Assembly: GCA_002839825.1 (NCBI GenBank)
Contig: PGYU01000010.1
Span: 28,077 to 92,076 of the forward strand
Length of the DNA stretch: 64,000 nt
Direction: 5' to 3'
From: Ignavibacteriae bacterium HGW-Ignavibacteriae-1
GTDB taxonomy: Bacteria > Bacteroidota > Ignavibacteria > Kapaibacteriales > UBA2268
Positions 35,100 to 44,100 of the stretch are shown piece by piece. Position numbers and translations under genes: made by a program. Below the pieces are notes generated by a model, which had not been told where the DNA came from, searched no databases, and was given only the letters and a program-made list of their open reading frames with translations. Positions within the stretch are counted from its first letter, which is position 1. The number at the start of each line of letters is the position of its first letter.

Positions 35100-35687
35100 A
35101 TGACCGATTTTACAATACATACTGACGCAGAACTAATCTCAAAACTCAAGACCAACACCGGATTTGACAGTAAAATATTTGATATAATTTATAATAGATA
35201 TGCTGCAAAATTGAATGTCTTTTGCACTTATAAATCAAAAAATATTCATGAAGCCGAAGAGTTGTTTGAAGAAACGTGGTTGAAGTTTATCTCAGCAATA
35301 AAACAGGGCAAACAGCTTAATTCGATACTCCCATTTTTATATACAATAGCCAGAAACTTAGCAATAGACAAATATCGTAATCACAAATCTTCCAAAAATA
35401 TAACAATAGAATATCGTGACATTCAAGATATTGACGAATTAATGAATCCCTTTAATCTTCAAGAAAAAATTGAAAATGATGAGATTATAGGTATCATCAA
35501 GGGGGTTTTGGCTACAATAGACGACGCATACAGCGAAACATTCATCATGCAATGGTTTGGCGGGATGAGCCAAAGCCAAATAGCTCACGAGTTGGGTATT
35601 GGGCTTTCGGCAGTGAAAATGAGAAACCACAGAGTAATGAAAGAAATAATGAAATATGTAAAACCACTTTTCAGCAACGCTGATTAA
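35100..35687 (+). CDS. ECF-family RNA polymerase sigma factor
   Basis: This 195-residue protein has region 2 (about 18-90: FDIIYNRYAAKLNVFC, AEELFEETWLKFISA, LPFLYTIARNLAIDKYRN) and region 4 (about 125-190, SETFIMQWFGGMSQSQIAHELGIGLSAVKMRNHR) joined by a linker. No extra N- or C-terminal domain is present. It heads a four-gene operon with the anti-sigma-like gene 14 bp downstream after an AGGAGGT-like ribosome site. In Bacteroidota such ECF factors often control envelope or T9SS functions; here the cargo protein is in the same operon. Confidence 0.92.
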   Translation: MTDFTIHTDAELISKLKTNTGFDSKIFDIIYNRYAAKLNVFCTYKSKNIHEAEELFEETWLKFISAIKQGKQLNSILPFLYTIARNLAIDKYRNHKSSKNITIEYRDIQDIDELMNPFNLQEKIENDEIIGIIKGVLATIDDAYSETFIMQWFGGMSQSQIAHELGIGLSAVKMRNHRVMKEIMKYVKPLFSNAD

Positions 35688-35701
35688 GATGGAGGTATAA
35701 A

Positions 35702-36880
35702 ATGGAATACTTAGATGATTTTATAGAATTTGCAAATGGCAATTTGAATGATTCGCAAGAATCGGAACTATTTGCAAGGCTTGCTTCCAATCAGGAGTTC
35801 AGGTCAGAATTTCGAGCTTTTAATTCAATTGGAAGCTCAATCAATCAGGATTTGGCAAATTGGTCGCCACGACCGGAAATAAAAAGCAGTATCTTTGCCA
35901 AAGCAGGACTTGCTATGCCTATAGATACTCCCATGGTTTCAACGAGCAAAACTGCTCTTTATGCAACAAAATTCAAGAGTACGCTTTTACCTATACTATT
36001 TTCAACTGCACTAACAGCTGTGATTATGCTTTTACTTTTCAAACCCGACGGTCAAGGAGATTTGCATGATAACTCAGCTATTACTGAATCTACAATTATA
36101 AATAATAATTTGGATGGCGATGCAGAAATGCAGACAAAGTCTGAAATTTTGTCAAATCCTGAATATGCACAGAAAGAAACAATTAAATATGTTTATGTAT
36201 ATTTAAATGAAAATGGTAATGAAACGATTTCGGAAAAAATTGAAGATAATTTGCAAAACAAAAGCGAGATATATAGTTCAAATCTATCGGTAGAGAAAGA
36301 TTTCAACTTAGCTTCGCAGAATCAAGCTGCAATGCGTTTGCAATCTACCCCTTACCCAAATCATGAATTCGAGATTAATTTGGCAGATGAAATTATTAGT
36401 CGTAACTGGTCGTTTAATTTGGAACAATCAATCCCATGGCATTTGCCACAAGAAACAATCAATCCTGCATCATTCAATAAATTTAATAATCTTGCAATCA
36501 AAGTGTTCTACAAATTGTCAGATGTAATTAAGTTTGGCGTCGCGATTGACCAAAGCACATTCTTCACCATTTATGAAGGCACCGATGATATTGGTTCAGT
36601 TTACAGATACACTCAACAACCCAACTTAACTACTTTTAGTGCATTAGGTCACTTAACACCTTACGAATCAGATTTGTTCAAGACATACATTCAACTGGGA
36701 TTAGGCGCCAATATCTCGGGTTTTGTATTCAAACCGGCAGTAGGATTAGAATTCAAAGCATATCCTAACTTGTCAATTGTATTTTCAGCGGGATTGGATT
36801 ATTTCAGATTTGTACAACAAGACAAATGGTTCGATACCCGAAAACTTTTATTTAACTACGGAATATCCTACAAACTTTAA
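35702..36880 (+). CDS. Anti-sigma-like membrane protein with C-terminal beta-barrel-like domain
   Basis: This 392-residue protein begins with a cytoplasmic anti-sigma-like segment (about 1-88, MEYLDDFIEFANGNL and SELFARLASN, a zinc-free ASD-like pattern), a single transmembrane helix (about 94-113) and a periplasmic region. The part from about 260 to 392 is built of alternating strands with aromatic residues and ends with LLFNYGISYKL, much like the last strands of outer-membrane beta barrels. The combination of anti-sigma N-terminus and barrel-like C-terminus is unusual; it may sense envelope state directly. It lies immediately after its sigma factor, with the lipoprotein next. Confidence 0.72.
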   Translation: MEYLDDFIEFANGNLNDSQESELFARLASNQEFRSEFRAFNSIGSSINQDLANWSPRPEIKSSIFAKAGLAMPIDTPMVSTSKTALYATKFKSTLLPILFSTALTAVIMLLLFKPDGQGDLHDNSAITESTIINNNLDGDAEMQTKSEILSNPEYAQKETIKYVYVYLNENGNETISEKIEDNLQNKSEIYSSNLSVEKDFNLASQNQAAMRLQSTPYPNHEFEINLADEIISRNWSFNLEQSIPWHLPQETINPASFNKFNNLAIKVFYKLSDVIKFGVAIDQSTFFTIYEGTDDIGSVYRYTQQPNLTTFSALGHLTPYESDLFKTYIQLGLGANISGFVFKPAVGLEFKAYPNLSIVFSAGLDYFRFVQQDKWFDTRKLLFNYGISYKL

Positions 36881-36893
36881 AGGAGTTTATATT

Positions 36894-37352
36894 ATGATTA
36901 AGCTAATAATAGCATTCAGCATTGTGATTTTGCTTGGCTTGACTTCCTGCAAGGACATTATCAATACAGAGCCAAATTACAGACAAGAATTAATTTTCAA
37001 AGTGTTTGACAGTGTTGATAGTTTGTCCTTTCTCGATTTTTCTGAGCATGATTTGGGCTCGATGAAAGTGCGTTCGGTTATCAACGATTTCATTAACATA
37101 ACAAATCAATCAGACACAATGACGATAACAATTTACTCAGTAGAAAACACTAACAAAACGGGACTATTTTCTTACAGATTCAAAGAGACTTTGCCTATTG
37201 ATATAGCACCAAAAGAGAATATTGCAGATAAGGGCAAAATCGAAGTTGTATTCATTGCAGATTCTTTCGTGCCCGGCTTATACTATGACACACTTATCAT
37301 TAACAATAATATTGATTTCCAGATTCCAATCAAAGTCCAAACAAGATACTAA
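36894..37352 (+). CDS. Lipoprotein of the ECF sigma operon
   Basis: The ATG at 36894 follows an AAAGGAG ribosome site and gives a 152-residue lipoprotein (signal MIKLIIAFSIVILLGLTSC, lipid Cys about residue 19). A longer open frame to 36777 overlaps the upstream gene and is not used. The mature part is a single beta-sandwich, ASH-like, domain (FLDFSEHDLGSMKVRSVINDFINITNQSD, D-T-L-I-I-N-N-N). It sits between the anti-sigma and T9SS cargo genes and may be an anchor, stabiliser or sensor for them. The function is unknown. Confidence 0.75.
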   Translation: MIKLIIAFSIVILLGLTSCKDIINTEPNYRQELIFKVFDSVDSLSFLDFSEHDLGSMKVRSVINDFINITNQSDTMTITIYSVENTNKTGLFSYRFKETLPIDIAPKENIADKGKIEVVFIADSFVPGLYYDTLIINNNIDFQIPIKVQTRY

Positions 37353-37377
37353 TATCATTAAATATAGGAGAATTCCC

Positions 37378-39060
37378 ATGAAATTTTTACTATGCCTTTT
37401 AGCAACAGTTATTATTTGCTCAGCAAATGTTAATGCCCAATCAAAGTTTTCTGAAGATTTTCAAAGACAATCCTTAGGTGAATATGATTTACAGAAAAAC
37501 ACAAAAAGCAATTTCGAGTTTTACCATTCAAACCGTGGTATTTTGGGATTTAACTTAAAAACTGGCCAAGCAGGTGGATTTTGGCCCCGAGGTTCTGACA
37601 ATCAATATTTATTCGCAAGCGGATTTTGGCTTGGCGCCAGGAAAACTGACCCTCTTACAGGTGAATTAAATAAAATGGTACTTATTGGATACAACCCTAA
37701 CTCAGGGCGAAATTGGATTTCTCCGGGAAGAATTGAAGAGAGTGACACACTTTTGAATGATGCAAATAGGTATAGAATATATTTTTCTACTGATATGTTT
37801 GCGGAAAACGGAGTTCCAAAAATCGAAAGTGATGGACCTAATTGGCCCCTTTGGGTAACAGACCCCTTAAGAAAGTATCATTATGGAGTACCGCTTTATG
37901 ACTATGTATTTGACGAAAATAAAAGAAATTTGCAAAATTATCCCGAAGGACCATTATTTATTTCAGATGAAGATTTGATAACAGTTTTCAAGGATACAGA
38001 TTTACGCTTATATGAAGGTGGAGTTGCACAAAGAGCTAATATGGGTTATCCCTTACGTATGCAATTTGAATCGCATATTTACTCTTGGGGTCAAGGCGAT
38101 ATGCACGATGTAGTTATCCAATATTATGTAATCGAAAACAAATCATCGGAAACGTACAAGGATTGTTGGTTTGCGGGTGTTTACGACCCTGATATTGGAG
38201 TATCTGCAAATGGAATAATAGGTGCAAAAAATGATAGGGTAAGATATTTTGAAGAGGAAGATTTGAATCTTGTTGTTGCTTGGACTGATACAAGCGGAGG
38301 TGAGGGTGGTCACGAATTCGGATATATGGGTATTACAGTATTGCAATCACCTGCCGTAGATGCTAATGGTTTTTTGAGAACAGATAAGCTGCTTTTTGAA
38401 CCAAAAGAACAATTAGGCTTAGTTACTTTTAAATCATGGAGAATAGAAGATGATATTTTAGCGGACAATGAAAGATATGATTATATTTCAAATAAGGATA
38501 TTGATATTCAACAAATTGCCGGTGATATAAGGACAATACTTGCAACAGGTCCATTCCATTTGCGTCCAAATGACAAGGCTCGAATAGCATTTGCACTGAA
38601 CTTTGCACTGCCTGCCAAAGGTGGCGAAGCTGACGGTACTTTTGAAGATATTACCGGGTTTATAGAGAAAGTCAAAGGTAGCGATGACGAAAAATTACAA
38701 GACGCGGAAAACAACAGCCTTGTTGGCAAAATAAAGCAAGTTTATAAGGAATATTACAGTAGCATCGCGTCGAAAGTAATTCAATCCGAATCCTATCAAA
38801 ATTTCGGCAAAGTATATCCAAATCCGGCAAGCGAATATATTGTTTTTGATTATAACCTAAGCACCGATACACCATTAAAAATCGTATTAGTAGATGAATT
38901 AGGCAGAGATATAGTCGTATTGTTCAACAATCACAGAATTTCCGGCAACTATCATCATTTCTTCGATTTGAACAAATTGAATTTAGCGAATGGAACATAT
39001 TTTATACGAACAGAATCAAACAAGGGTTCAAATATGAATAAGTTCATACTTGCAAAATAA
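37378..39060 (+). CDS. T9SS-secreted protein, cargo of the ECF sigma operon
   Basis: From ATG 37378 (TAGGAG ribosome site, 26 bp after the lipoprotein) this is a 560-residue protein. It has a signal peptide (about 1-21, ending NVNAQ) and a large beta-rich part with a GILGFNL-x-TGQAGGFWPRG start and many F/Y/W residues (FASGFWLGARK, DVVIQYYVIENKSSETYKDCWFAGVYDPDIG). The C-terminal 85 residues are a type A T9SS sorting domain (FGKVYPNPASEYIVFDY, YFIRTESNKGS). Similar proteins occur widely in FCB genomes, without known function. It is last in the operon, which closes with a strong terminator. Confidence 0.85.
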   Translation: MKFLLCLLATVIICSANVNAQSKFSEDFQRQSLGEYDLQKNTKSNFEFYHSNRGILGFNLKTGQAGGFWPRGSDNQYLFASGFWLGARKTDPLTGELNKMVLIGYNPNSGRNWISPGRIEESDTLLNDANRYRIYFSTDMFAENGVPKIESDGPNWPLWVTDPLRKYHYGVPLYDYVFDENKRNLQNYPEGPLFISDEDLITVFKDTDLRLYEGGVAQRANMGYPLRMQFESHIYSWGQGDMHDVVIQYYVIENKSSETYKDCWFAGVYDPDIGVSANGIIGAKNDRVRYFEEEDLNLVVAWTDTSGGEGGHEFGYMGITVLQSPAVDANGFLRTDKLLFEPKEQLGLVTFKSWRIEDDILADNERYDYISNKDIDIQQIAGDIRTILATGPFHLRPNDKARIAFALNFALPAKGGEADGTFEDITGFIEKVKGSDDEKLQDAENNSLVGKIKQVYKEYYSSIASKVIQSESYQNFGKVYPNPASEYIVFDYNLSTDTPLKIVLVDELGRDIVVLFNNHRISGNYHHFFDLNKLNLANGTYFIRTESNKGSNMNKFILAK

Positions 39061-39084
39061 TCGTTTAGTTTTAAATTCACCACT

Positions 39085-39112
39085 AAAAAAAGGGGCTCAA
39101 CGCCCCTTTTTT
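39085..39112. terminator. Bidirectional terminator between the sigma operon and rhodanese gene
   Basis: An 11-bp stem (39086-39096 with 39102-39112) made of an A tract, AGGGGC/GCCCCT and a T tract works in both directions and separates the two convergent genes. Confidence 0.88.
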
Positions 39113-39137
39113 AATATATTACTATGCTATTTATTCG

Positions 39138-39494
39138 CTACTTTTTACGCTCTAAAATGCTTTTGGCATTGCCCATTGAACCGTAATTTTCGACATTTAC
39201 GTATCCCATAGCTTCTAATGTTTGTTGAGCTATACCCGAACGGCGACCACTTCGGCAATAAACAGCTATCGGTGCGTTTTTGTCTTTGGTTACTTTAGCA
39301 ATTTCTCGCTCAATTTCATCATACGGAATGAGCTTTGCCCCTTCGATATGTCCGGCATTGAATTCTGCGACGGTTCTAACATCAATGACGATGATATCTT
39401 TCAAATCAAAATTATCGTGTTTTGTCGGTTTATCCTTTGCACAAGCAGTCAGTCCGAATAAACTAAGTATAAATCCCAATATTGCAATCTTCAA
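39138..39494 (-). CDS. Rhodanese-domain lipoprotein
   Basis: The frame opens at ATG 39539, but an AGGTG ribosome site precedes TTG 39494, and translation from there gives a perfect lipoprotein signal (MKIAILGFILSLFGLTAC, lipid Cys 18). The mature domain is a single-domain rhodanese: DVRTVAEFNAGHIEGA and the active-site loop CRSGRRSG with catalytic Cys80. Rhodaneses transfer sulfane sulfur to thiophilic acceptors, or as phosphatase-like variants bind other anions; the loop here (C-R-S-G-R-R-S) is typical of sulfurtransferases. Periplasmic location is predicted. Confidence 0.85.
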   Translation of the reverse strand: MKIAILGFILSLFGLTACAKDKPTKHDNFDLKDIIVIDVRTVAEFNAGHIEGAKLIPYDEIEREIAKVTKDKNAPIAVYCRSGRRSGIAQQTLEAMGYVNVENYGSMGNAKSILERKK

Positions 39495-39653
39495 GTGAAC
39501 ACCTAAACTATATGAATAATAAACAATATGACGATTCATTCATATATTTATTCTATGCAATCTTAAAATGAAAGAATCATATTAATAATTCGTTTTAACA
39601 AAAATAATTTATTGATAACTAAAAGCAAATTCAATCACTAGTGAAAAACATAT

Positions 39654-40730
39654 ATGAAATATTTAAAATGGTCAATTATACTAATTTTGCCAATAGGATT
39701 AATTTTATATTTTACGATGAAAGTTGAACCAAAAGCTGAACGCTACGAATCCAATCCGGAGTTAAAATTCATTAAGGATGGCTGGAAAGGTAACCCGATA
39801 GATAGTGAATGCAAATTTGTAAATCACGAATTTCCTTTCAAGAATGATTTTAATAAGGTTATAAAGTGGAAATTTTCTCGCAATCCACAACGCGAAGAAA
39901 AGGAAAATGACACCTTCAGACTAAAAGTCCAGCATGCAAAGGAATTTTTGGAAAGCAAGGAAGATGGTATGCTTTGGGTAGGTCACGCATCGTATCTTTT
40001 CCGCATCAATGGCAAATTGATGATAACTGACCCGATTTTCACCACTCCTATTTCGTTTATGAAACGCTATTCAAAGTTGCCGTTTGACCCAAATGAACTT
40101 ACAAATTTGGATTATATATTAATTTCGCATGACCATCACGACCATTTGAACAAAGAAAGTATCGAATTGTTAGTTAAAAACAATCCCAAAGTAAAGGTAC
40201 TTACAGGGCTAAGGTTAGGTAAATATATCGAAGATTGGCTTGATGGTGCTGAATATCAAGAAGCCGGTTGGTACCAGCAATATAATATCGTGTCAGATGA
40301 TATTAAAATCACCTTTTTGCCCACAAGGCATTGGAGTTACAGCGGTTTTTTGCAATTTAACAAAAAGCTTTGGGGAGCTTTTCATATCCAAAGCGATGAT
40401 GTATCAATCTACTATTGTTCGGATTCAGGCTATGGCAGCCATTTCAAAGAAGTCGGGGAATTGTTTTCTACAACGGATTATGCAATTATCGGTGTTGGTG
40501 CATATAAGCCTGAATGGTTTATGGGTCCTGTACACACTTCACCTGCTGATGCTTTGAAAGCTACTGAACAAATGAAAGCTCGTAATCTGATTCCTACGCA
40601 TTTTGGCACATTTGATTTATCGGACGAGCCAATTGGAGACCCATATCGCGAAGTCAACCGACTACATGCGCATTATACAGATAAATTTGATTTGATAAAT
40701 CTGTATATTGGTGAATTTCTGAGATTTTAG
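39654..40730 (+). CDS. MBL-fold hydrolase (NAPE-PLD/UlaG-like), membrane-anchored
   Basis: This 358-residue protein has one N-terminal transmembrane segment (about 5-22) and a metallo-beta-lactamase fold. The metal site is SHDHHDHL at 158-165 (His159, His161, Asp163, His164), with later ligands His in PTRHWS, Asp in YCSDSGYG and His in THFGTFD. Sequence pattern (WVGHASYLF, DPIFTTP) fits the N-acyl-phosphatidylethanolamine phospholipase D / UlaG branch, whose bacterial members act on lipids or lactones. A lipid hydrolase facing the periplasm is the most likely role but not proven. The gene is convergent with the HIT gene, separated by a terminator hairpin. Confidence 0.82.
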   Translation: MKYLKWSIILILPIGLILYFTMKVEPKAERYESNPELKFIKDGWKGNPIDSECKFVNHEFPFKNDFNKVIKWKFSRNPQREEKENDTFRLKVQHAKEFLESKEDGMLWVGHASYLFRINGKLMITDPIFTTPISFMKRYSKLPFDPNELTNLDYILISHDHHDHLNKESIELLVKNNPKVKVLTGLRLGKYIEDWLDGAEYQEAGWYQQYNIVSDDIKITFLPTRHWSYSGFLQFNKKLWGAFHIQSDDVSIYYCSDSGYGSHFKEVGELFSTTDYAIIGVGAYKPEWFMGPVHTSPADALKATEQMKARNLIPTHFGTFDLSDEPIGDPYREVNRLHAHYTDKFDLINLYIGEFLRF

Positions 40731-40743
40731 AAAAAATAAAAAA

Positions 40744-40770
40744 GGGGCTGATTATCAACCCCATTTTTTT
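40744..40770. terminator. Terminator between MBL hydrolase and HIT genes
   Basis: A GGGG...CCCC hairpin (40744-40747 with 40759-40762, extended by imperfect pairs) has an A tract on one side and seven Ts on the other, between two convergent genes. Confidence 0.75.
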
Positions 40771-40779
40771 GCTTCAGAC

Positions 40780-41124
40780 TTAGTCGGGATTCCAACTTAA
40801 CTTCTTTCCACCGATTAGATGGCAATGAATATGAAAAACGGACTGACCGCCTTCCTCGTTGCAATTAATAACCAATCTGTAGCCTCTTTCGGCGATACCC
40901 TTGCTCTTAGCGATTTCTGCTGCAGCTAATATTATTTTTCCAAGCAATTCGGCATCCTCAACAACTGCATCATTGATTGTAGCAATGGGCTTTTTGGGCA
41001 CAACGAGTATATGAACGGGTGCTTTCGGGCTAATATCTTCAAACGCAATAACATCATCGTTTTCATAAACTATATTTGCAGGAATATCGCGATTGATAAT
41101 TTTAGTGAATATTGATTCTGACAT
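40780..41124 (-). CDS. HIT-family (HinT-like) purine nucleotide phosphoramidase
   Basis: This 114-residue protein is a HinT-type histidine triad protein. It carries the C-terminal HIHCHLIGG motif (His98, His100, His102) and the N-terminal F-x-K-I-I-x-R-x-I-P-A-x-x-V-Y-E segment. HinT hydrolyses adenosine phosphoramidates and acyl-AMP. Length and order match the family. It lies between the convergent terminator and the terminator of the 1632-aa T9SS gene, so it appears monocistronic. Confidence 0.93.
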   Translation of the reverse strand: MSESIFTKIINRDIPANIVYENDDVIAFEDISPKAPVHILVVPKKPIATINDAVVEDAELLGKIILAAAEIAKSKGIAERGYRLVINCNEEGGQSVFHIHCHLIGGKKLSWNPD

Positions 41125-41146
41125 AATGTATTTTCCTTATATAAAC

Positions 41147-41175
41147 AAAAAAGCCCCTTGCAAATGCAAAGGGCT
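41147..41175 (-). terminator. Terminator of the 1632-aa T9SS protein gene
   Basis: An 11-bp stem with one mismatch (41152-41162 with 41165-41175) is followed on the minus strand by a T-rich tract. It lies 24 bp after the stop at 41199. Confidence 0.85.
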
Positions 41176-41198
41176 ATAATTAATATATCAAAGTATGA

Positions 41199-44100
41199 TT
41201 AACGAATAATTGTCATCTTACCTGATAAGATTTCATTTTCAGCAGTCAAGCGATAAATATAGCTACCGTTAGATAACGGAGTGCCATTGCCATCAATTGC
41301 ATCGAATGTGTAAGTTTGTGGACCTGCGCTAACAATACCATTTTCAAGAGTGCGAACGACGTTACCGAATATATCAATAACTTCAAGTTTCACATTTTGT
41401 GATGATGGTAAGTTGAACTTAAGAAGTGTTTGGTTAGCAAACGGGTTCGGTGAGTTTTGCTCAAGAACAAGTGCACCAATTCTGTCGTAAGTTAAAGTTA
41501 CGATTTGTGAATAAGCACATGCTTGCGAACCATCTCTGTCCATTTGACGTAAGCGATATTGGTAAGTTGTACCAACTTTCACGTCATTGTCATTGAAGTT
41601 ATAACGGTTCAAAATAGTAGAGTTTCCAACGCCTTCAACGAAACCGATTTGGTCGAATTCGTCTTTGTCATTGAGTCTTCTTTCTACGTAGAAACCATAG
41701 TTGTTTTCTTCAGAAGCAGTTTCCCAGAATAAGTCAATACCTGATTCGCGAACTTTACCATTGAATGATAAAAGTTCAACAGGAACATCATCAAGACACC
41801 ATTGGAAAACGTCAGCATTATAACCATGAGCTTTAGGTCCAAAGTAAGGACGCAACATCGGTATCCATGAGCCGTTTGTTAATGTTTGTGTTGTACCATC
41901 AAATGGGTTTGTTCCCCAGTGATTGATATGGGCAAATGCAGGGTTACCGGATGCAGGAGTAAATTCAATCCATGATAAGCTACCTGCAACGTTTTGGAAC
42001 GCGAAATAGTTGTCATTTTGTAATTTACCTTGAATAACCTTTCTAAAGTTTTTGTCAATATTTAAAGTTATACCTGATTCACCCCAAATACCTTGAAGTG
42101 AAACAAATGTAGCCATAGTTCTCATACCCATACGTGATGCTGAAGCACCAAGTTCCATACCTGTTTGACCATCTTGAGAAATACCTATCCAATAAGTACC
42201 TTTTTCAAGAACCATTGGATTAGAGAAGTAGTAATCAACATATCTTTCATAAATATTTTGGAAACCTGGACCACCACGAGTAGTAATAATTCTAGCTCTT
42301 TCATTATTACTATTAGGCAATCTATCGCCACCTTCGTATAATGAGAAAGTTACTTGGTCAGCAGCGCGATTCAATCCGGCCCAGTAAATTGAGAAACCTC
42401 TCAATGTGTCTGAGTTTAGCAAATTGAATTTCATAGCAATTGCACCTGAACCACTACCACCAACAGCACCTGTACCATCAAGAATTCTATCATAAGCAGG
42501 ACCTGTTCTTGCAGTTCCGGCAGGATTTAAAGGAACTAAGAAGTTCAAACCTTTGCCACCGATTGTAGGTACGGTACCCGGCACTGAGTTAGTTGCTTGT
42601 GCAACCGGAGGATCATATGCAAAGTATCTACCGAATCTTAAAGTAAAGTTAGAATAAGTTGAGTCATTTTCAAGCACCAAGTCGCGTTCTGACATCACTA
42701 TCATAGCTCTTAGAACGTAGAAGCCTATTGTATCTCTCTGACTTTGACGAGCATTCCATCCCGGCATGTTTACGTCAGATGTTCCACGTCTTACAAGGTT
42801 TGAAACAGCTTGAGTACGGCAATAAATCGGGTCATCTTCAATTTGTTCACCTAATTGGTTAGCTCTAAATATCTTGACTTTCACGGAGAAGCCCGGAGCA
42901 TCAATATCGGTATTATTCGATACACGAACTGAAATCGGTACATTTGTTGCCTGGCTTGCAGGAACAAGTGTGTAAGGCCAGTTAACTTTAACCGAGTTTA
43001 CTTCGATATCAGTTACTTCAGCACGATAAAGAATTTTTATGTTATCAACATAGAAATCATCAGTATCATCTTCGATACAAGTAATACATTTCTTATCATT
43101 TGTTGCATAAACTTTAACTCTAAATCTGAAGTACTTAGAACCATCATTTTCCCAAAGTACAAATGTATCAGGGATAGCGATTGCAAATTTCTTGTATTCC
43201 CAATCAAAACCATCGTCATATGGATCGTGTCTCAAAGAGTTGAAAACACCACTAGTAGCAGCACCCGGAAGTGCTAATGTAGAGTCTTTGAATGATTCTA
43301 AGAAACCAATCAAATGACCACCACCACCAAATACAGTCAAAGCTGCCATATTGGTAAGAGCGGCATCTTTAGTTCCACGTCTGAATGGATGATGTCTCCA
43401 ATCTTCTAACTTAATATTAGTAATACGGTTGATACCATCACTAGTAGGTTTTGCAAATTCAACTACTAATTCATCAGGCACCGCACTTGCAGCTGCACCG
43501 GTTAAATAAGGATTCAACGGATTAGGATTTTGATAAACTCTTGGTTCAGGACCTTTTAATATTTCGTCACTGAAACCTCTTGGTAAGTCTTCTTCAAATG
43601 TAGCTCTTTGTACAGATAAAGTCAAAACAGGATTCGGTTTTCCACGTAAATCTATCGGGAAAGAACGAATTTCGTCACCACCGCGTGCAGGTGTTCTCTT
43701 ATCCATATAAGCCGGTAATGGTTCACTAAAACCGTCTATTTGAACACGATTCATTTTGATTACAGGTGACTGTAAAGTTCTTGGGGAAGAAATTCCTACA
43801 GGATAGTTCGCTGCAACATAAGAACCTCTTGGTGGAAGTGGGTATTTAGAAACGATATCACCCGATACCATTTCGGCATTGATATTGACCCATTTCCAAG
43901 CTGAAGGAATAACGTCGCCGGTTTCTGTATCCACGTGGAATACTCTACCATCATCTTCGAAGTTACGATATAAAGGATCCGGATGTTCATCATAATATCT
44001 TCTCATTACGAAAAGATTAACTTTAGATGAATCATCGAAAGGCCAGTTATCACGAAGTTTTTCACCCGATTTCGGGTCAACAGCTTCTGCAATAATATAT

